A stretch of DNA of 44,962 nucleotides from UBA1546 sp049302185 (GCA_049302185.1 JBAQLV010000003.1:1-44962), one strand, 5' to 3'. Positions 37,873 to 44,962 are shown, counted from the first letter of the stretch. Translations and numbers: made by a program. The notes: generated by a model from the sequence alone, not told the origin.

Positions 37873-39162
37873 ATGAAAAGAAGGCAACTGCGATCAGGAT
37901 ATACAACAGGCGCATGCGCTGCAGCAGCTGCGAAGGCAGCGGCAATTATCGTAATACGTAATGCGTTAAGCGTGATGAGTAATAATTTAAAAAATGACAG
38001 CCTGCTCATTACGCATCACGCATCACGGATTACGGATGTAGAGATTCCATTCCCTGATGGCAGCAGGGTAAAGTTCAAGATTCAAGATTCAAGATTCAAG
38101 ATTCAAGACGGACATTTGACAGCAACCGCATCTGTGATTAAAGATGCCGGCGATGACCCTGATGTTACGAATGGGGCTGAGATAGTAGCAACAGTAAAAG
38201 TTAGAAGTGAGAAGTTAGAAATGAGAAGTGAACATCCGGTAAATACTTTATTTTCTGATTCCCACTTCCCACTTCCCACTTCCCACTTGTTAATTATTAA
38301 AGGCGGTAAAGGCGTGGGCGTAGTTACAAAGCCGGGACTATCTGTGCCTGTCGGAGAGCCTGCTATAAATCCAGTGCCGAGGGAAATGATAAAAGAGGCG
38401 GTAATGGAAGCACTCAGTAATCAGCAAGGAGGGGACTGTCCCAGATTTACGGGCGAAGCCCCCGTATTTAACGGGGCAGGCTCCGAATCGGGACTGTCCC
38501 CGACATCGGCAATTGAAGTAACCATTTCAGTCCCTGACGGCGAGAAGCTTGCAAAAAAAACCCTAAACCAAAGATTGGGGATTATCGGCGGGATTTCCAT
38601 ACTCGGGACAACAGGCATCGTAAAACCGATATCCTCAGATGCATGGACAGCAACTATCAGGTCATCAATGGATGTGGCAAAGGCGATGGGACAAAATGAA
38701 ATAGTACTCTCTGCTGGAAGGGCATCAGAACTTGCACACATGAAAAAATATAATCTGCCTGAAGAATGTTATGTCATGATGGGTGATTATCTTGAATTTT
38801 CACTTCTTGAAGCAAAAAAACATGAATTTAAAAAAATCCACTTATGCGCACAGTGGGCAAAGATGCTGAAGATTGCTATGGCAACTCCACAAACACATGT
38901 CAGGCATGGAGCGATTGATTTAAAAAAGGCAGTGGAGTTTTTAAAAAAACTGGACAATATCTCACAATTTACAGATCATGAATTTAATACAGCACGGGAG
39001 ATTTTAGATTTTATCAACTCGTCGCTCGTCACTTGTCACTCGTCACTATTTTTAAAGGTCTGCAACGCTGCAAAAAAATATGCTGAAAAAATTTCACCTG
39101 GGATACCTGTTAATGCTCATCTCGTGTCATACGAAGGAGATATAATAGAAATAAGTGAGTAA
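37873..39162 (+). CDS. cbiD: Cobalt-precorrin-5B C1-methyltransferase, five repeat inserts
   Basis: 429 aa against about 370 for the family. Start RSGYTTGACAAAAAKAAAI, IKGGKGVGVVTKPGLSVPVG, GIIGGISILGTTGIVKPISS, LSAGRASELAHMKKY and GAIDLKKAVEFL are conserved. CbiD methylates C1 in the anaerobic route. Repeat DNA is read in frame at residues 26-55, 67-79, 109-139, 187-211 and 382-393. The first and third consist of heptamer arms complementary to each other. This is the most repeat-laden gene for its length in the window. No conserved motif is broken. Confidence 0.95.
   Translation: MKRRQLRSGYTTGACAAAAAKAAAIIVIRNALSVMSNNLKNDSLLITHHASRITDVEIPFPDGSRVKFKIQDSRFKIQDGHLTATASVIKDAGDDPDVTNGAEIVATVKVRSEKLEMRSEHPVNTLFSDSHFPLPTSHLLIIKGGKGVGVVTKPGLSVPVGEPAINPVPREMIKEAVMEALSNQQGGDCPRFTGEAPVFNGAGSESGLSPTSAIEVTISVPDGEKLAKKTLNQRLGIIGGISILGTTGIVKPISSDAWTATIRSSMDVAKAMGQNEIVLSAGRASELAHMKKYNLPEECYVMMGDYLEFSLLEAKKHEFKKIHLCAQWAKMLKIAMATPQTHVRHGAIDLKKAVEFLKKLDNISQFTDHEFNTAREILDFINSSLVTCHSSLFLKVCNAAKKYAEKISPGIPVNAHLVSYEGDIIEISE
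37949..38036. repeat. GTAATGCGT / ACGCATC inverted heptamer pair in cbiD
   Basis: GTAATACGTAATGCGTTAAG and GTGATGAG at left pair with CTCATTACGCATCACGCATC and ACGGATTAC at right. Confidence 0.9.
38071..38108. repeat. AAGATTC heptamer array in cbiD
   Basis: Five tandem AAGATTC units in frame (KFKIQDSRFKIQD). Confidence 0.92.
38198..38289. repeat. GAAGTTA / CCCACTT inverted heptamer pair in cbiD
   Basis: AGAAGTGAGAAGTTAGAAAT units at left and CCCACTTCCCACTTCCCACT at right around about 30 nt. Confidence 0.9.
38431..38503. repeat. GGGGACTGTCCC palindromic repeat in cbiD
   Basis: GGGGACTGTCCC and GGGACTGTCCCC flank ACGGGCGAAGCCCCCGT and related palindromes, in frame. Confidence 0.88.
39017..39050. 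repeat. TCACTCG heptamers in cbiD
   Basis: Four degenerate TCGTCAC units in frame (SSLVTCHSSL). Confidence 0.85.
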
Positions 39163-40492
39163 AATCTACATCATAGGAATCGGCTACAAGCCCCTTGATA
39201 AAAGGGCACGGGAGATTATTGCCGGCTCTCATATAATCCTGGCTTCAAAAAGGCTCTCGGAGGTCTTTAAGGGATATGAAGAATATGAGGCAGTTAGAGA
39301 TAAGATAAAGGTCATAAACAATGTGGAAGAGACAATTAGTTTTATCAAAGCACACATTAAAGACACCCCTCCTAATCCCCCCCTTAATAAGGGGGAGCAT
39401 GGGGGGGTAGTTCTCCTCGCCTCAGGCGATCCTACATTTTTTGGAATCGGCAGAAGGGCTGTCAGGGAATTCGGAAAAGAAATTATAGAGATACTTCCTG
39501 ATTTATCAAGCATACAAATTGCGTTTTCACGGATAAAAGAATCATGGGATGACGCATTTTTAATGAGCCTTCACGGCGGGCCGGATCCTGAAAAAAGAAG
39601 AAGGTTGCCGTATGAGTTGGATGATATTCCGTATTTACTTCAAAGGCATAACAAAATCCTAATCCTCACTGACAAAGAAAACAACCCTGTAGAGATTGCA
39701 AGAGTTATTATCTCAACTCTTAACTCTCAACTCTCAACTCTGACCATGTATGTCTGCGAGAAGCTCGGCTATCCTGATGAAAAAATAACAGAAGGCGCAC
39801 CTGAAGAGATTGCAGGGATGTTGTTTGCAACTCCGAATGTGGTCATCATACAGAACATCCCACCCACCCACCCACCCCCCTCGAGGGGGGAGGGCAAGGG
39901 AGGGGGTGCATGCCATGCCTCCGAAGTCAGATTTGGACTAACAGAAGACGAGATTATTCATTCAAAAGGTCTAATAACTAAAAATGAAGTTAGGGCAGTT
40001 ACCATTCACAAGTTGAGCCTTCCTCAAAAAGGCGTACTATGGGACATAGGCGCGGGCTCAGGTTCAGTATCAATAGAGGCTGCAAGGCTGTATCCTGAAT
40101 TAAAGATTTTTGCCGTTGAAAAAGATGAGGAGCAGATTAAAAACATCAAGGAGAACAGGATTAAATTTGACGCAACCAATATTGAAATAATAAAAGGGCA
40201 GGCGACTGATGTTTTGATAAACCTCCCAGCCCCTGACAGGGTTTTTGTTGGCGGCAGCGGAGGAACGATTAAAGATATTATTGAATTTGTGAGCAGCAAA
40301 ATATCATCCGGGATTATTGTGATAAATGCAATAACGATAGAAACCCTGAATGAGGCAATTAAATCACTTGAGAATAAAGGCTTCGCTGTAGAAATATCTG
40401 AAGTCTCTGTATCACGCTCAAAGACTGTATCAGGCAAACGGCACATGAGCGCCTTAAATCCTGTATTTATAATCACAGGGGTGAAACAGTAA
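39155..40492 (+). CDS. cbiE-cbiT: CbiE-CbiT fusion: cobalt-precorrin-7 C5-methyltransferase / C15-methyltransferase (decarboxylating)
   Basis: 445 aa. CbiE part: IGIGYKPLDKRAREII, LLASGDPTFFGIGRR, SSIQIAFSRIKESWDDA and SLHGGPD. CbiT part begins about residue 260: VRFGLTEDEIIHSKGLITKN, the SAM site LWDIGAGSGSVSIEAA, and DRVFVGGSGGTIKDI. Repeats are in frame at residues 71-85 (C-rich palindrome), 186-196 (CAACTCT) and 235-252 (CCCACCC palindrome), the last at the junction of the two domains. Overlaps cbiD by 8 nt and cbiL by 1 nt. Confidence 0.95.
   Translation: MSKIYIIGIGYKPLDKRAREIIAGSHIILASKRLSEVFKGYEEYEAVRDKIKVINNVEETISFIKAHIKDTPPNPPLNKGEHGGVVLLASGDPTFFGIGRRAVREFGKEIIEILPDLSSIQIAFSRIKESWDDAFLMSLHGGPDPEKRRRLPYELDDIPYLLQRHNKILILTDKENNPVEIARVIISTLNSQLSTLTMYVCEKLGYPDEKITEGAPEEIAGMLFATPNVVIIQNIPPTHPPPSRGEGKGGGACHASEVRFGLTEDEIIHSKGLITKNEVRAVTIHKLSLPQKGVLWDIGAGSGSVSIEAARLYPELKIFAVEKDEEQIKNIKENRIKFDATNIEIIKGQATDVLINLPAPDRVFVGGSGGTIKDIIEFVSSKISSGIIVINAITIETLNEAIKSLENKGFAVEISEVSVSRSKTVSGKRHMSALNPVFIITGVKQ
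39365..39409. repeat. CCCCCCCTTAATAAGGGGG palindrome in cbiE-cbiT
   Basis: C-rich palindrome in frame (PPNPPLNKGEHGG), just before the conserved LLASGDP. Confidence 0.9.
39712..39741. repeat. CAACTCT heptamers in cbiE-cbiT
   Basis: Four tandem CAACTCT-type units (STLNSQLSTL) within the CbiE part. Confidence 0.85.
39858..39910. repeat. CCCACCC / GGGAGGGCAAGGGAGGG palindrome at the CbiE-CbiT junction
   Basis: CCCACCCACCCACCCCCCTC followed by GAGGGGGGAGGGCAAGGGA; translated PPTHPPPSRGEGKGGG between the two enzyme domains. Confidence 0.88.
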
Positions 40493-41295
40493 TGAGAGGA
40501 AAACTCTATGTCATAGGTGTTGGCTCCGGAGACCCGGAACTGCTGACACTAAAGGCAGCGCGGATTCTCAGGGAAGTTAAGTGCATCTGCGTTCCAAAAG
40601 GCAGAGAGGAAGGAAGCAGTCTTGCCCTATCAATAGTTAAGAAGGCGCTGAGCCTTGACAATAAAGAGATTATTGAAGCTCATTTCCCGATGAAGAAGAC
40701 TAAAGACAGTAAAGAGTTATTAGTAACGAGTAACCTTAAAGACAGTAACGAGATTTCAGTAACAAGTGACGAGTTAAAAGATAAAGACTCGTTACCAAAA
40801 GGAGATAGTGAGCTTGACAACAAATGGGCTGAGACTGTAAAAAATATCCTGAGCAGGCTTAATAAAGGAATCGATGTCGCTTTTATCACTATCGGCGATC
40901 CTGCTATATACAGCACTTTTTTTTATTTATATGACAGGCTGATTGAATCGAACCCTGAATTAAAGATAGATATAATACCCGGCGTGTCCTCCATAAACGC
41001 CTCTGCGGCAAAGGCAAAGATATCTCTGGGGCTTGCTGATGAAAAGATCGCAATCCTGCCCGCAAATTATATTGAGAACCTGAAGGAAACGCTGGAAAAA
41101 TTTGACACTGTAGTGCTTATGAAGGTTAATAAAGTCTTTGAAGGCATAATGCATACCCTCACTGAAATGAATTTACTAAACAATGCAATATATATATCGA
41201 GGGCAGGCATGGAGGATGAAAAGGTATTCAAAAATATCAACAGTGTCAAAGAAGAAGACCTTAACTATTTCTCAATGATAATTGTGAAAAAATGA
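40492..41295 (+). CDS. cbiL: Cobalt-factor II C20-methyltransferase
   Basis: 267 aa. VIGVGSGDPELLTLKAARIL, VAFITIGDPAIYSTFFYLYD, IDIIPGVSSINASAAKAKIS and LMKVNKVF identify CbiL/CobI. It adds the C20 methyl that later leaves as acetaldehyde. Residues 67-103 (VTSNLKDSNEISVTSDELKD) come from GAGTAAC/GTAACGAG-type heptamers, inserted before the conserved NKWAETV helix; apart from this the length is typical. ATG overlaps the preceding stop by 1 nt; cbiF overlaps its end by 4 nt. Confidence 0.95.
   Translation: MRGKLYVIGVGSGDPELLTLKAARILREVKCICVPKGREEGSSLALSIVKKALSLDNKEIIEAHFPMKKTKDSKELLVTSNLKDSNEISVTSDELKDKDSLPKGDSELDNKWAETVKNILSRLNKGIDVAFITIGDPAIYSTFFYLYDRLIESNPELKIDIIPGVSSINASAAKAKISLGLADEKIAILPANYIENLKETLEKFDTVVLMKVNKVFEGIMHTLTEMNLLNNAIYISRAGMEDEKVFKNINSVKEEDLNYFSMIIVKK
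40690..40800. repeat. GTAACGAGT / ACTCGTTAC heptamers in cbiL
   Basis: AGTAACGAGTAACC, AGTAACGAG, AGTAACAAGTGACGAGTTA and the complementary ACTCGTTAC at the end; degenerate, in frame. Confidence 0.8.
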
Positions 41296-42047
41296 GCAAG
41301 GTTTATTTTATAGGCGCCGGTCCCGGAGACCCTGAACTTATAACAGTTAAAGGCAGAAAGCTGCTTGACAGCGCTGATGTTGTAATTTATGCCGGGAGTC
41401 TCGTAAATCCGGAACTGCTCAAAGGCATAAAGGCTGCGGTTTATAGCTCGGCTTCCATGACGCTTGATGAAACAACCGAGATTATTAGAAAGTCTGTTGA
41501 ATCAGGCAAAAAGGTCGCGCGGCTTCATACAGGTGACACAGCATTTTACAGCGCAATATCAGAGCAGATAGAAAAGCTCCGGGAGTTAAACATTGAATAC
41601 GAAGTTATCCCAGGCGTTTCATCCGCAATGGCAGGAGCTGCAATACTCGGGCAGGAACTTACAGTCCCTGAGATAAGCCAGACCGTAATATTCACCCGTA
41701 TTGAAGGGAAAACGCCTGTGCCGGAAACAGAAAAACTCAGCGAGCTTGCAAGGCACAGAGCGACAATGGTCATATTTTTAAGTGTTGGGATGATCGAAGA
41801 AGTTAAGAGCGAACTTTTGCAGGGCTATCCCGAAGACACACCTGTTGTAATCATTGAAAAGGCTACTTGGAAGGAACAGAAAGTCGTAAGAGGACAGTTA
41901 AAAGACATTGATATTTTGGTCAAGGATGCCGGTATTAAAAAGACTGCTTTGATATATGTTGGAGAATCGCTGAGGGCATCCGAAAAATCTTTAGGCAAAG
42001 AATCAAAACTGTATCACAGGGATTTCAAGCATGGCTACAGGAAGTGA
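41292..42047 (+). CDS. cbiF: Cobalt-precorrin-4 C11-methyltransferase
   Basis: 251 aa, repeat-free. FIGAGPGDPELITVKGRKLL, VIYAGSLVNPELL, RLHTGDTAFYSAISEQ, VIPGVSSAMAGAAILGQELT and TRIEGKTPVPETEKL are the CbiF/CobM pattern. It methylates C11 in the anaerobic pathway. Its stop overlaps the cbiG-cbiH gene by 17 nt. Together with CbiL, CbiE, CbiH and CbiT it forms the methyltransferase set of the operon. Confidence 0.96.
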   Translation: MSKVYFIGAGPGDPELITVKGRKLLDSADVVIYAGSLVNPELLKGIKAAVYSSASMTLDETTEIIRKSVESGKKVARLHTGDTAFYSAISEQIEKLRELNIEYEVIPGVSSAMAGAAILGQELTVPEISQTVIFTRIEGKTPVPETEKLSELARHRATMVIFLSVGMIEEVKSELLQGYPEDTPVVIIEKATWKEQKVVRGQLKDIDILVKDAGIKKTALIYVGESLRASEKSLGKESKLYHRDFKHGYRK

Positions 42048-44124
42048 GAAGTCAGCCTGCCCCGCTTCGCGGAGCGAGGCCGGGGAAGTGAGTCTCCATC
42101 GGCGACCCGCCGAGGCGGGAAGTCAGAAGTCAGATATTAAAACCACAATTTTTTATATAACGGATAATGGTTTTAATCTTGCCAAAAAAATTAAAAGACT
42201 TTATTCGGATGTCGAAGTTCTTAAATTTAAATCGGAAACTGTTTCCGAAGCCTGGGATGAGCGCGGGAATCTCATCTTCATCATGGCATCAGGCATTGTC
42301 GTAAGGACTATCGCGCCTCTGATAAAAGATAAAAAGACAGACCCTGCAGTTGTTGTGCTGGATGAAAAGGGGAGATTTGTCATTAGTCTTTTGAGCGGGC
42401 ATCTTGGAGGCGCAAATGAAATTGCAAGGAAGATAGCTGAATTTATCGGGGGTGAAGCAGTAATTACGACAGCGTCGGATGTAAATAATGTGGCATCAAT
42501 AGATTTATGGGCTGAAGAGAATAATCTTGTTATTGAGGATTGGAACCTGCTTCCGCGAATAGCAACACGCCTGTTAAATAACGGCGCATTGAAAATTTAT
42601 TCGGAAGTTGATATAGATCTGTCGGATGATTTTTTAAAAGTGAGCGAGCCCGAACTTTCTGACGTGCTTATTACAAGCAAACAGAAAATAGATTCAAATG
42701 TCATTCCCGTGCAAACGGGAATCCAGAAGAAAAAAACAAAAGAACTGGATTCCCGTTTCCGCAGGAATGACAAAAAACAAACCATCTGCAAGCTTTATCT
42801 CCGTCCCAAAAATCTCATTATCGGCATCGGCTGTAACAGAGGGACATCAGCAGATGAGATTGAAGATGCTGTCAAAAGAGCACTGGCTGAAAAAAAATTA
42901 TCTTTCCTCTCAATTCATAGTGTCGCAACAATTGACATCAAGGCAGATGAGAAAGGCCTTAATGAATTTGTCCGGGAATATGGATTTCCCATAAAGACAT
43001 TTACTGCTGATGAGTTAAATAAAATCAGTTCGGAGTCAGGAGTTCGGAGTTCGGAGATTGTTTTTAAGGCAACAGGCGCTTATGCAGTTGCAGAGCCTGC
43101 GGCATTGCTTGCATCTGGAACAGATAAATTGCTTGTGAGAAAGCAAAAGATTGGAAATGTGACAGTGGCAGTGTCAGAAATAAAGTCAGGTGTCAGGTGT
43201 CAGGTGTCAGGAGCTGCTTTACCCCCCCATCCCCCCCTTGACAAGTGGGGGCGTAGGGGGGGTAAAGGGAAAATTTATATCGTCGGAACTGGGCCCGGGA
43301 GTGTTGAACATATTACGCCTTATGCCCAAAATGCAATAAGAAACTCCGATGTAATAGTCGGATACGGCACATACCTTGATTTGATAAAGGAATTGATAAA
43401 AGATAAAGAGATTTTATCAACCGGAATGACGCAGGAGATAGACAGATGCAAAGAGGCTGTTGAGCTTGCAATGAGCGGCAAAACTATTTCCGTAATCAGC
43501 GGCGGCGATCCCGGAATATACGCAATGGCAGGTCTGGTGTTTGAGATATTGAAAAGTAGGAACTGGGAACTGGGAAATAAGAAGTGGAAAATAAAGAAGA
43601 ATCAGAACAAAACTTTAACTTCTCACTTCTTACTTCCCAGTTCTCACTTTTGCATTGATGTTGAAGTCATCCCCGGCATCTCTGCTCTAAATGCCTGTGC
43701 CGCAAGGCTGGGCGCACCGCTGATGCATGATTTTGCCTCGATCAGTTTATCGGACAGGCTTACTCCATGGGAGTTGATAGAGAAAAGGCTTGATGCAGCA
43801 GCCAAAGCTGATTTTGTAATTATACTTTACAACCCAAAAAGCAAAGGAAGGGCCGAGCATATAGACAGGGCGCGGGAAATTATTTTGAAATGCCGGAAAC
43901 CTGAAACACCTGTCGGCATAGTAAAAGGCGCAATGAGAGAGAATGAAAGGGTAATCATCACTGATTTAAAGAATATGCTTTTGCATGATATTGATATGCA
44001 GACAACCGTGATAATAGGCAATTCTCAGACATTCGTATGTAATGAGAGAATGATAACGCCAAGAGGATATGAGGGAAAGCTAAAAGTTGCCCGCCACAGC
44101 GGGTTCGCTGAGGCGAAAAAGTGA
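42031..44124 (+). CDS. cbiG-cbiH: CbiG-CbiH fusion: cobalt-precorrin-5A hydrolase + cobalt-factor III C17-methyltransferase
   Basis: 697 aa. CbiG part (about 40-385): FYITDNGFNLAKKIKRLY, FIMASGIVVRTIAPLIKDKK, SLLSGHLGGANEIARKIA, IIGIGCNRGTSADEIEDAV and TGAYAVAEPAALLASG. CbiH part (about 413-690): YIVGTGPGSVEHITPYAQNA, VIVGYGTYLDLI, VISGGDPGIYAMA, VIPGISALNACAARLGAPL and VIILYNPKSKGR. Five in-frame repeat zones are at residues 4-37, 223-247, 333-344, 385-412 and 508-542. The fourth is exactly the linker joining the two enzymes. The N-terminal one lies before the first conserved strand. Start ATG 42031 inside cbiF. Confidence 0.94.
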   Translation: MATGSEKSACPASRSEAGEVSLHRRPAEAGSQKSDIKTTIFYITDNGFNLAKKIKRLYSDVEVLKFKSETVSEAWDERGNLIFIMASGIVVRTIAPLIKDKKTDPAVVVLDEKGRFVISLLSGHLGGANEIARKIAEFIGGEAVITTASDVNNVASIDLWAEENNLVIEDWNLLPRIATRLLNNGALKIYSEVDIDLSDDFLKVSEPELSDVLITSKQKIDSNVIPVQTGIQKKKTKELDSRFRRNDKKQTICKLYLRPKNLIIGIGCNRGTSADEIEDAVKRALAEKKLSFLSIHSVATIDIKADEKGLNEFVREYGFPIKTFTADELNKISSESGVRSSEIVFKATGAYAVAEPAALLASGTDKLLVRKQKIGNVTVAVSEIKSGVRCQVSGAALPPHPPLDKWGRRGGKGKIYIVGTGPGSVEHITPYAQNAIRNSDVIVGYGTYLDLIKELIKDKEILSTGMTQEIDRCKEAVELAMSGKTISVISGGDPGIYAMAGLVFEILKSRNWELGNKKWKIKKNQNKTLTSHFLLPSSHFCIDVEVIPGISALNACAARLGAPLMHDFASISLSDRLTPWELIEKRLDAAAKADFVIILYNPKSKGRAEHIDRAREIILKCRKPETPVGIVKGAMRENERVIITDLKNMLLHDIDMQTTVIIGNSQTFVCNERMITPRGYEGKLKVARHSGFAEAKK
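42041..42140. repeat. GAAGTGA/GAAGTCA heptamers with GC-rich palindrome at cbiG start
   Basis: GGAAGTGAGAAGTCAG, a CCCCGCTTCGCGGAGCGAGG-type palindrome, CCGCCGAGGCGGG, then GGAAGTCAGAAGTCAG. Confidence 0.85.
42698..42771. repeat. GTCATTCCCG inverted repeat inside cbiG
   Basis: GTCATTCCCGTGCAAACGGG and CCCGTTTCCGCAGGAATGAC arms in frame (VIPVQTGIQ...LDSRFRRND). Confidence 0.93.
43028..43062. repeat. GAGTTCG heptamers in cbiG
   Basis: TCGGAGTCAGGAGTTCGGAG units in frame (SSESGVRSSE). Confidence 0.85.
43185..43265. repeat. GTCAGGT heptamers + C-rich palindrome forming the CbiG-CbiH linker
   Basis: Three to four GTCAGGT units (GVRCQVSG) followed by CCCCCCCATCCCCCCCTTGA and GGGGGCGTAGGGGGGG (PPHPPLDKWGRRGG). 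Confidence 0.92.
43553..43655. repeat. AACTGGG / CCCAGTTCTC inverted heptamer pair in cbiH
   Basis: AGTAGGAACTGGGAACTGGG and AGAAGTGG at left pair with ACTTCTTACTTCCCAGTTCT at right, in frame. Confidence 0.9.
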
Positions 44125-44962
44125 AAAGTTCAAAATTAAAACCTGCTGCCTTTCTCTGGAATGAATCATTTTTGTGGGGGCTGATGGCTTATAAAGCCCT
44201 GAAAGCAAACGGCCTGTCCTTTGAACTCATCCGCGCAGAAGACGTAAAAAAAGGACGCCTTAAAAATTATGCCATGCTCTTTGTTCCCGGAGGCTGGGCG
44301 TCAAATAAATTAAAGCCTCTTGGAAATGCCGGCATTGCCGAAATAAAAAAGTTTGTGCGTAACGGCGGAAATTATCTTGGCTTCTGCGGAGGCGCAGGGC
44401 TTGCAACACTTGACGGCATAGGGCTTTTGATATTCAAAAGAAAGCCGACAAAGGAGAGAGTCCCAAGCTTCAGCGGAAGGATTCACCTGAATAGCAACAA
44501 ACATCCCATGTGGAATAGGCTTCCAAATCCCCCCCCACCCCCTTTTAGCAAAGGGGGGCGGGGGGGGATTTTCCACGCCTGGTGGCCTTCACAGTTTTTA
44601 ATAGAAGACAGCGGCTTAAAAATACTCGCAACTTACGGCAATGCACTGCCTGATTCTTTCAGCTCTGATTTGAATGTAGGAGATGTAGAAATGAACAGCA
44701 ACTGGTCAGAGCTTGAAGATATTTACGGAATTAACCTCAACCCAAAGAGGCTGAAAAATGAGCCTGCTGTTATAGAGGGGACTTTCGGCAAAGGCAGAGT
44801 AATATTGTCGCTTATCCACTTTGACACGCCGGATGATGAAAACGGCGCAATGGTTTTGAGGAATTTATGGGAATACCTTACAGAAAACAGTGATGAGTTA
44901 AGAGTTATGAGTTATGAGTTTTTACCCCCCCAGCCCCCCCTTGCCAAGGGGGGGAGTAAGGG
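44121..44962 (+). CDS. BPL_N-domain (glutamine-amidotransferase-like) protein, cut by window end
   Basis: GTG 44121 overlaps the cbiG-cbiH stop (GTGA); 280 codons are visible and the frame is still open. PAAFLWNESFLWGLMAYKAL, MLFVPGGWASNKLKPLG and NGGNYLGFCGGAGLATLDGI fit the BPL_N/DJ-1-like amidotransferase fold (biotin-protein-ligase N-terminal-like, PF09825 type), with a Cys in the nucleophile position. A C-rich palindrome (44527-44575) and GAGTTAT heptamers with a second palindrome (44890-44962) are read in frame. Function unknown; the place at the end of a cobalamin operon suggests a linked role. Confidence 0.75.
   Translation, partial: MKSSKLKPAAFLWNESFLWGLMAYKALKANGLSFELIRAEDVKKGRLKNYAMLFVPGGWASNKLKPLGNAGIAEIKKFVRNGGNYLGFCGGAGLATLDGIGLLIFKRKPTKERVPSFSGRIHLNSNKHPMWNRLPNPPPPPFSKGGRGGIFHAWWPSQFLIEDSGLKILATYGNALPDSFSSDLNVGDVEMNSNWSELEDIYGINLNPKRLKNEPAVIEGTFGKGRVILSLIHFDTPDDENGAMVLRNLWEYLTENSDELRVMSYEFLPPQPPLAKGGSK
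44527..44575. repeat. CCCCCC...CCTTTTAGCAAAGGGGGG palindrome in the BPL_N gene
   Basis: C-rich palindrome in frame (NPPPPPFSKGGRGGIF). Confidence 0.9.
44890..44962. repeat. GAGTTAT heptamers and C-rich palindrome at the window end
   Basis: GATGAGTTAAGAGTTATGAG units, then CCCCCCCAGCCCCCCCTTGC and AAGGGGGGG; in frame up to the window edge. Confidence 0.88.

Noticed and set aside
22313..44962. CRISPR-like arrays
   Set aside because: The tandem repeats have 7-nt periods with no spacers and no cas genes nearby; they are short tandem repeats.

Overview
The window looks like a chromosomal segment of an anaerobic, moderately AT-rich Gram-negative bacterium. I lean towards Nitrospirota (Thermodesulfovibrionia-like) or a Desulfobacterota relative. 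The reasons are the oxygen-independent (cbi-type) cobalamin route, GatAB-dependent amidotransfer, outer-membrane-type genes and an unusually heavy load of short dispersed repeats. The taxonomic placement is inference; no 16S or other decisive marker is present.

Layout. 1-108 is the tail of an IS3-type transposase. 158-3313 (minus) holds a four-helix-bundle protein, a stand-alone receiver and a Cache/PAS sensor kinase. 3850-6723 (minus) is a TauE/SafE permease, a membrane protein of unknown role and a tandem UspA protein. 7319-14265 is an accessory region: a nucleotidyltransferase-fold gene with a small partner, a VapBC-like pair, a DUF488 gene that appears to start at AUC, an unknown 259-aa gene, an intact IS1182-type element with terminal repeats and a 4-bp target duplication, an AIPR-like (abortive infection) gene behind an attenuator-like leader, and an HNH nuclease. 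14452-21478 is housekeeping: a membrane PLD-like protein, ybaB, dnaX, SRP RNA, tRNA-Ser(GGA), a DUF4160/DUF2442 pair, gatB and gatA.

21586-44962 (plus) is an almost complete cobalamin locus behind two cobalamin riboswitches. The first, with a visible terminator, precedes cobU-cobT-cobS-cobC-cobQ-cbiB-cobD-cbiA-cbiX/C. The second precedes an outer-membrane beta-barrel gene, cbiM-cbiN-cbiQ-cbiO, a short unlisted peptide gene plus a radical SAM/SPASM enzyme (a CbpA/CbpB-like RiPP pair), then cobO-cbiD-cbiE/T-cbiL-cbiF-cbiG/H and a BPL_N-domain gene cut by the window end. Cobalt uptake, insertion, ring contraction, amidation, adenosylation and lower-ligand attachment are thus together. Only cbiJ (precorrin-6A reductase) is not seen among the ring-building steps.

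The most striking feature is repeat invasion of genes. Tandem 7-nt repeats of many unrelated sequences (TTCACTG, TCACTCG, AAAATTC, CTCCAAA, GAGTTAT, GAAGTGG, AGGATAC and others), C-rich palindromes and GTCATTCC...GGAATGAC inverted repeats lie between genes and also in frame inside nearly every cobalamin protein. In CbiM and CbiN they supply the hydrophobic N-terminal segment. In CbiG/H they supply the fusion linker. One composite element of about 100 bp is shared in the same reading frame by dnaX and cobC.
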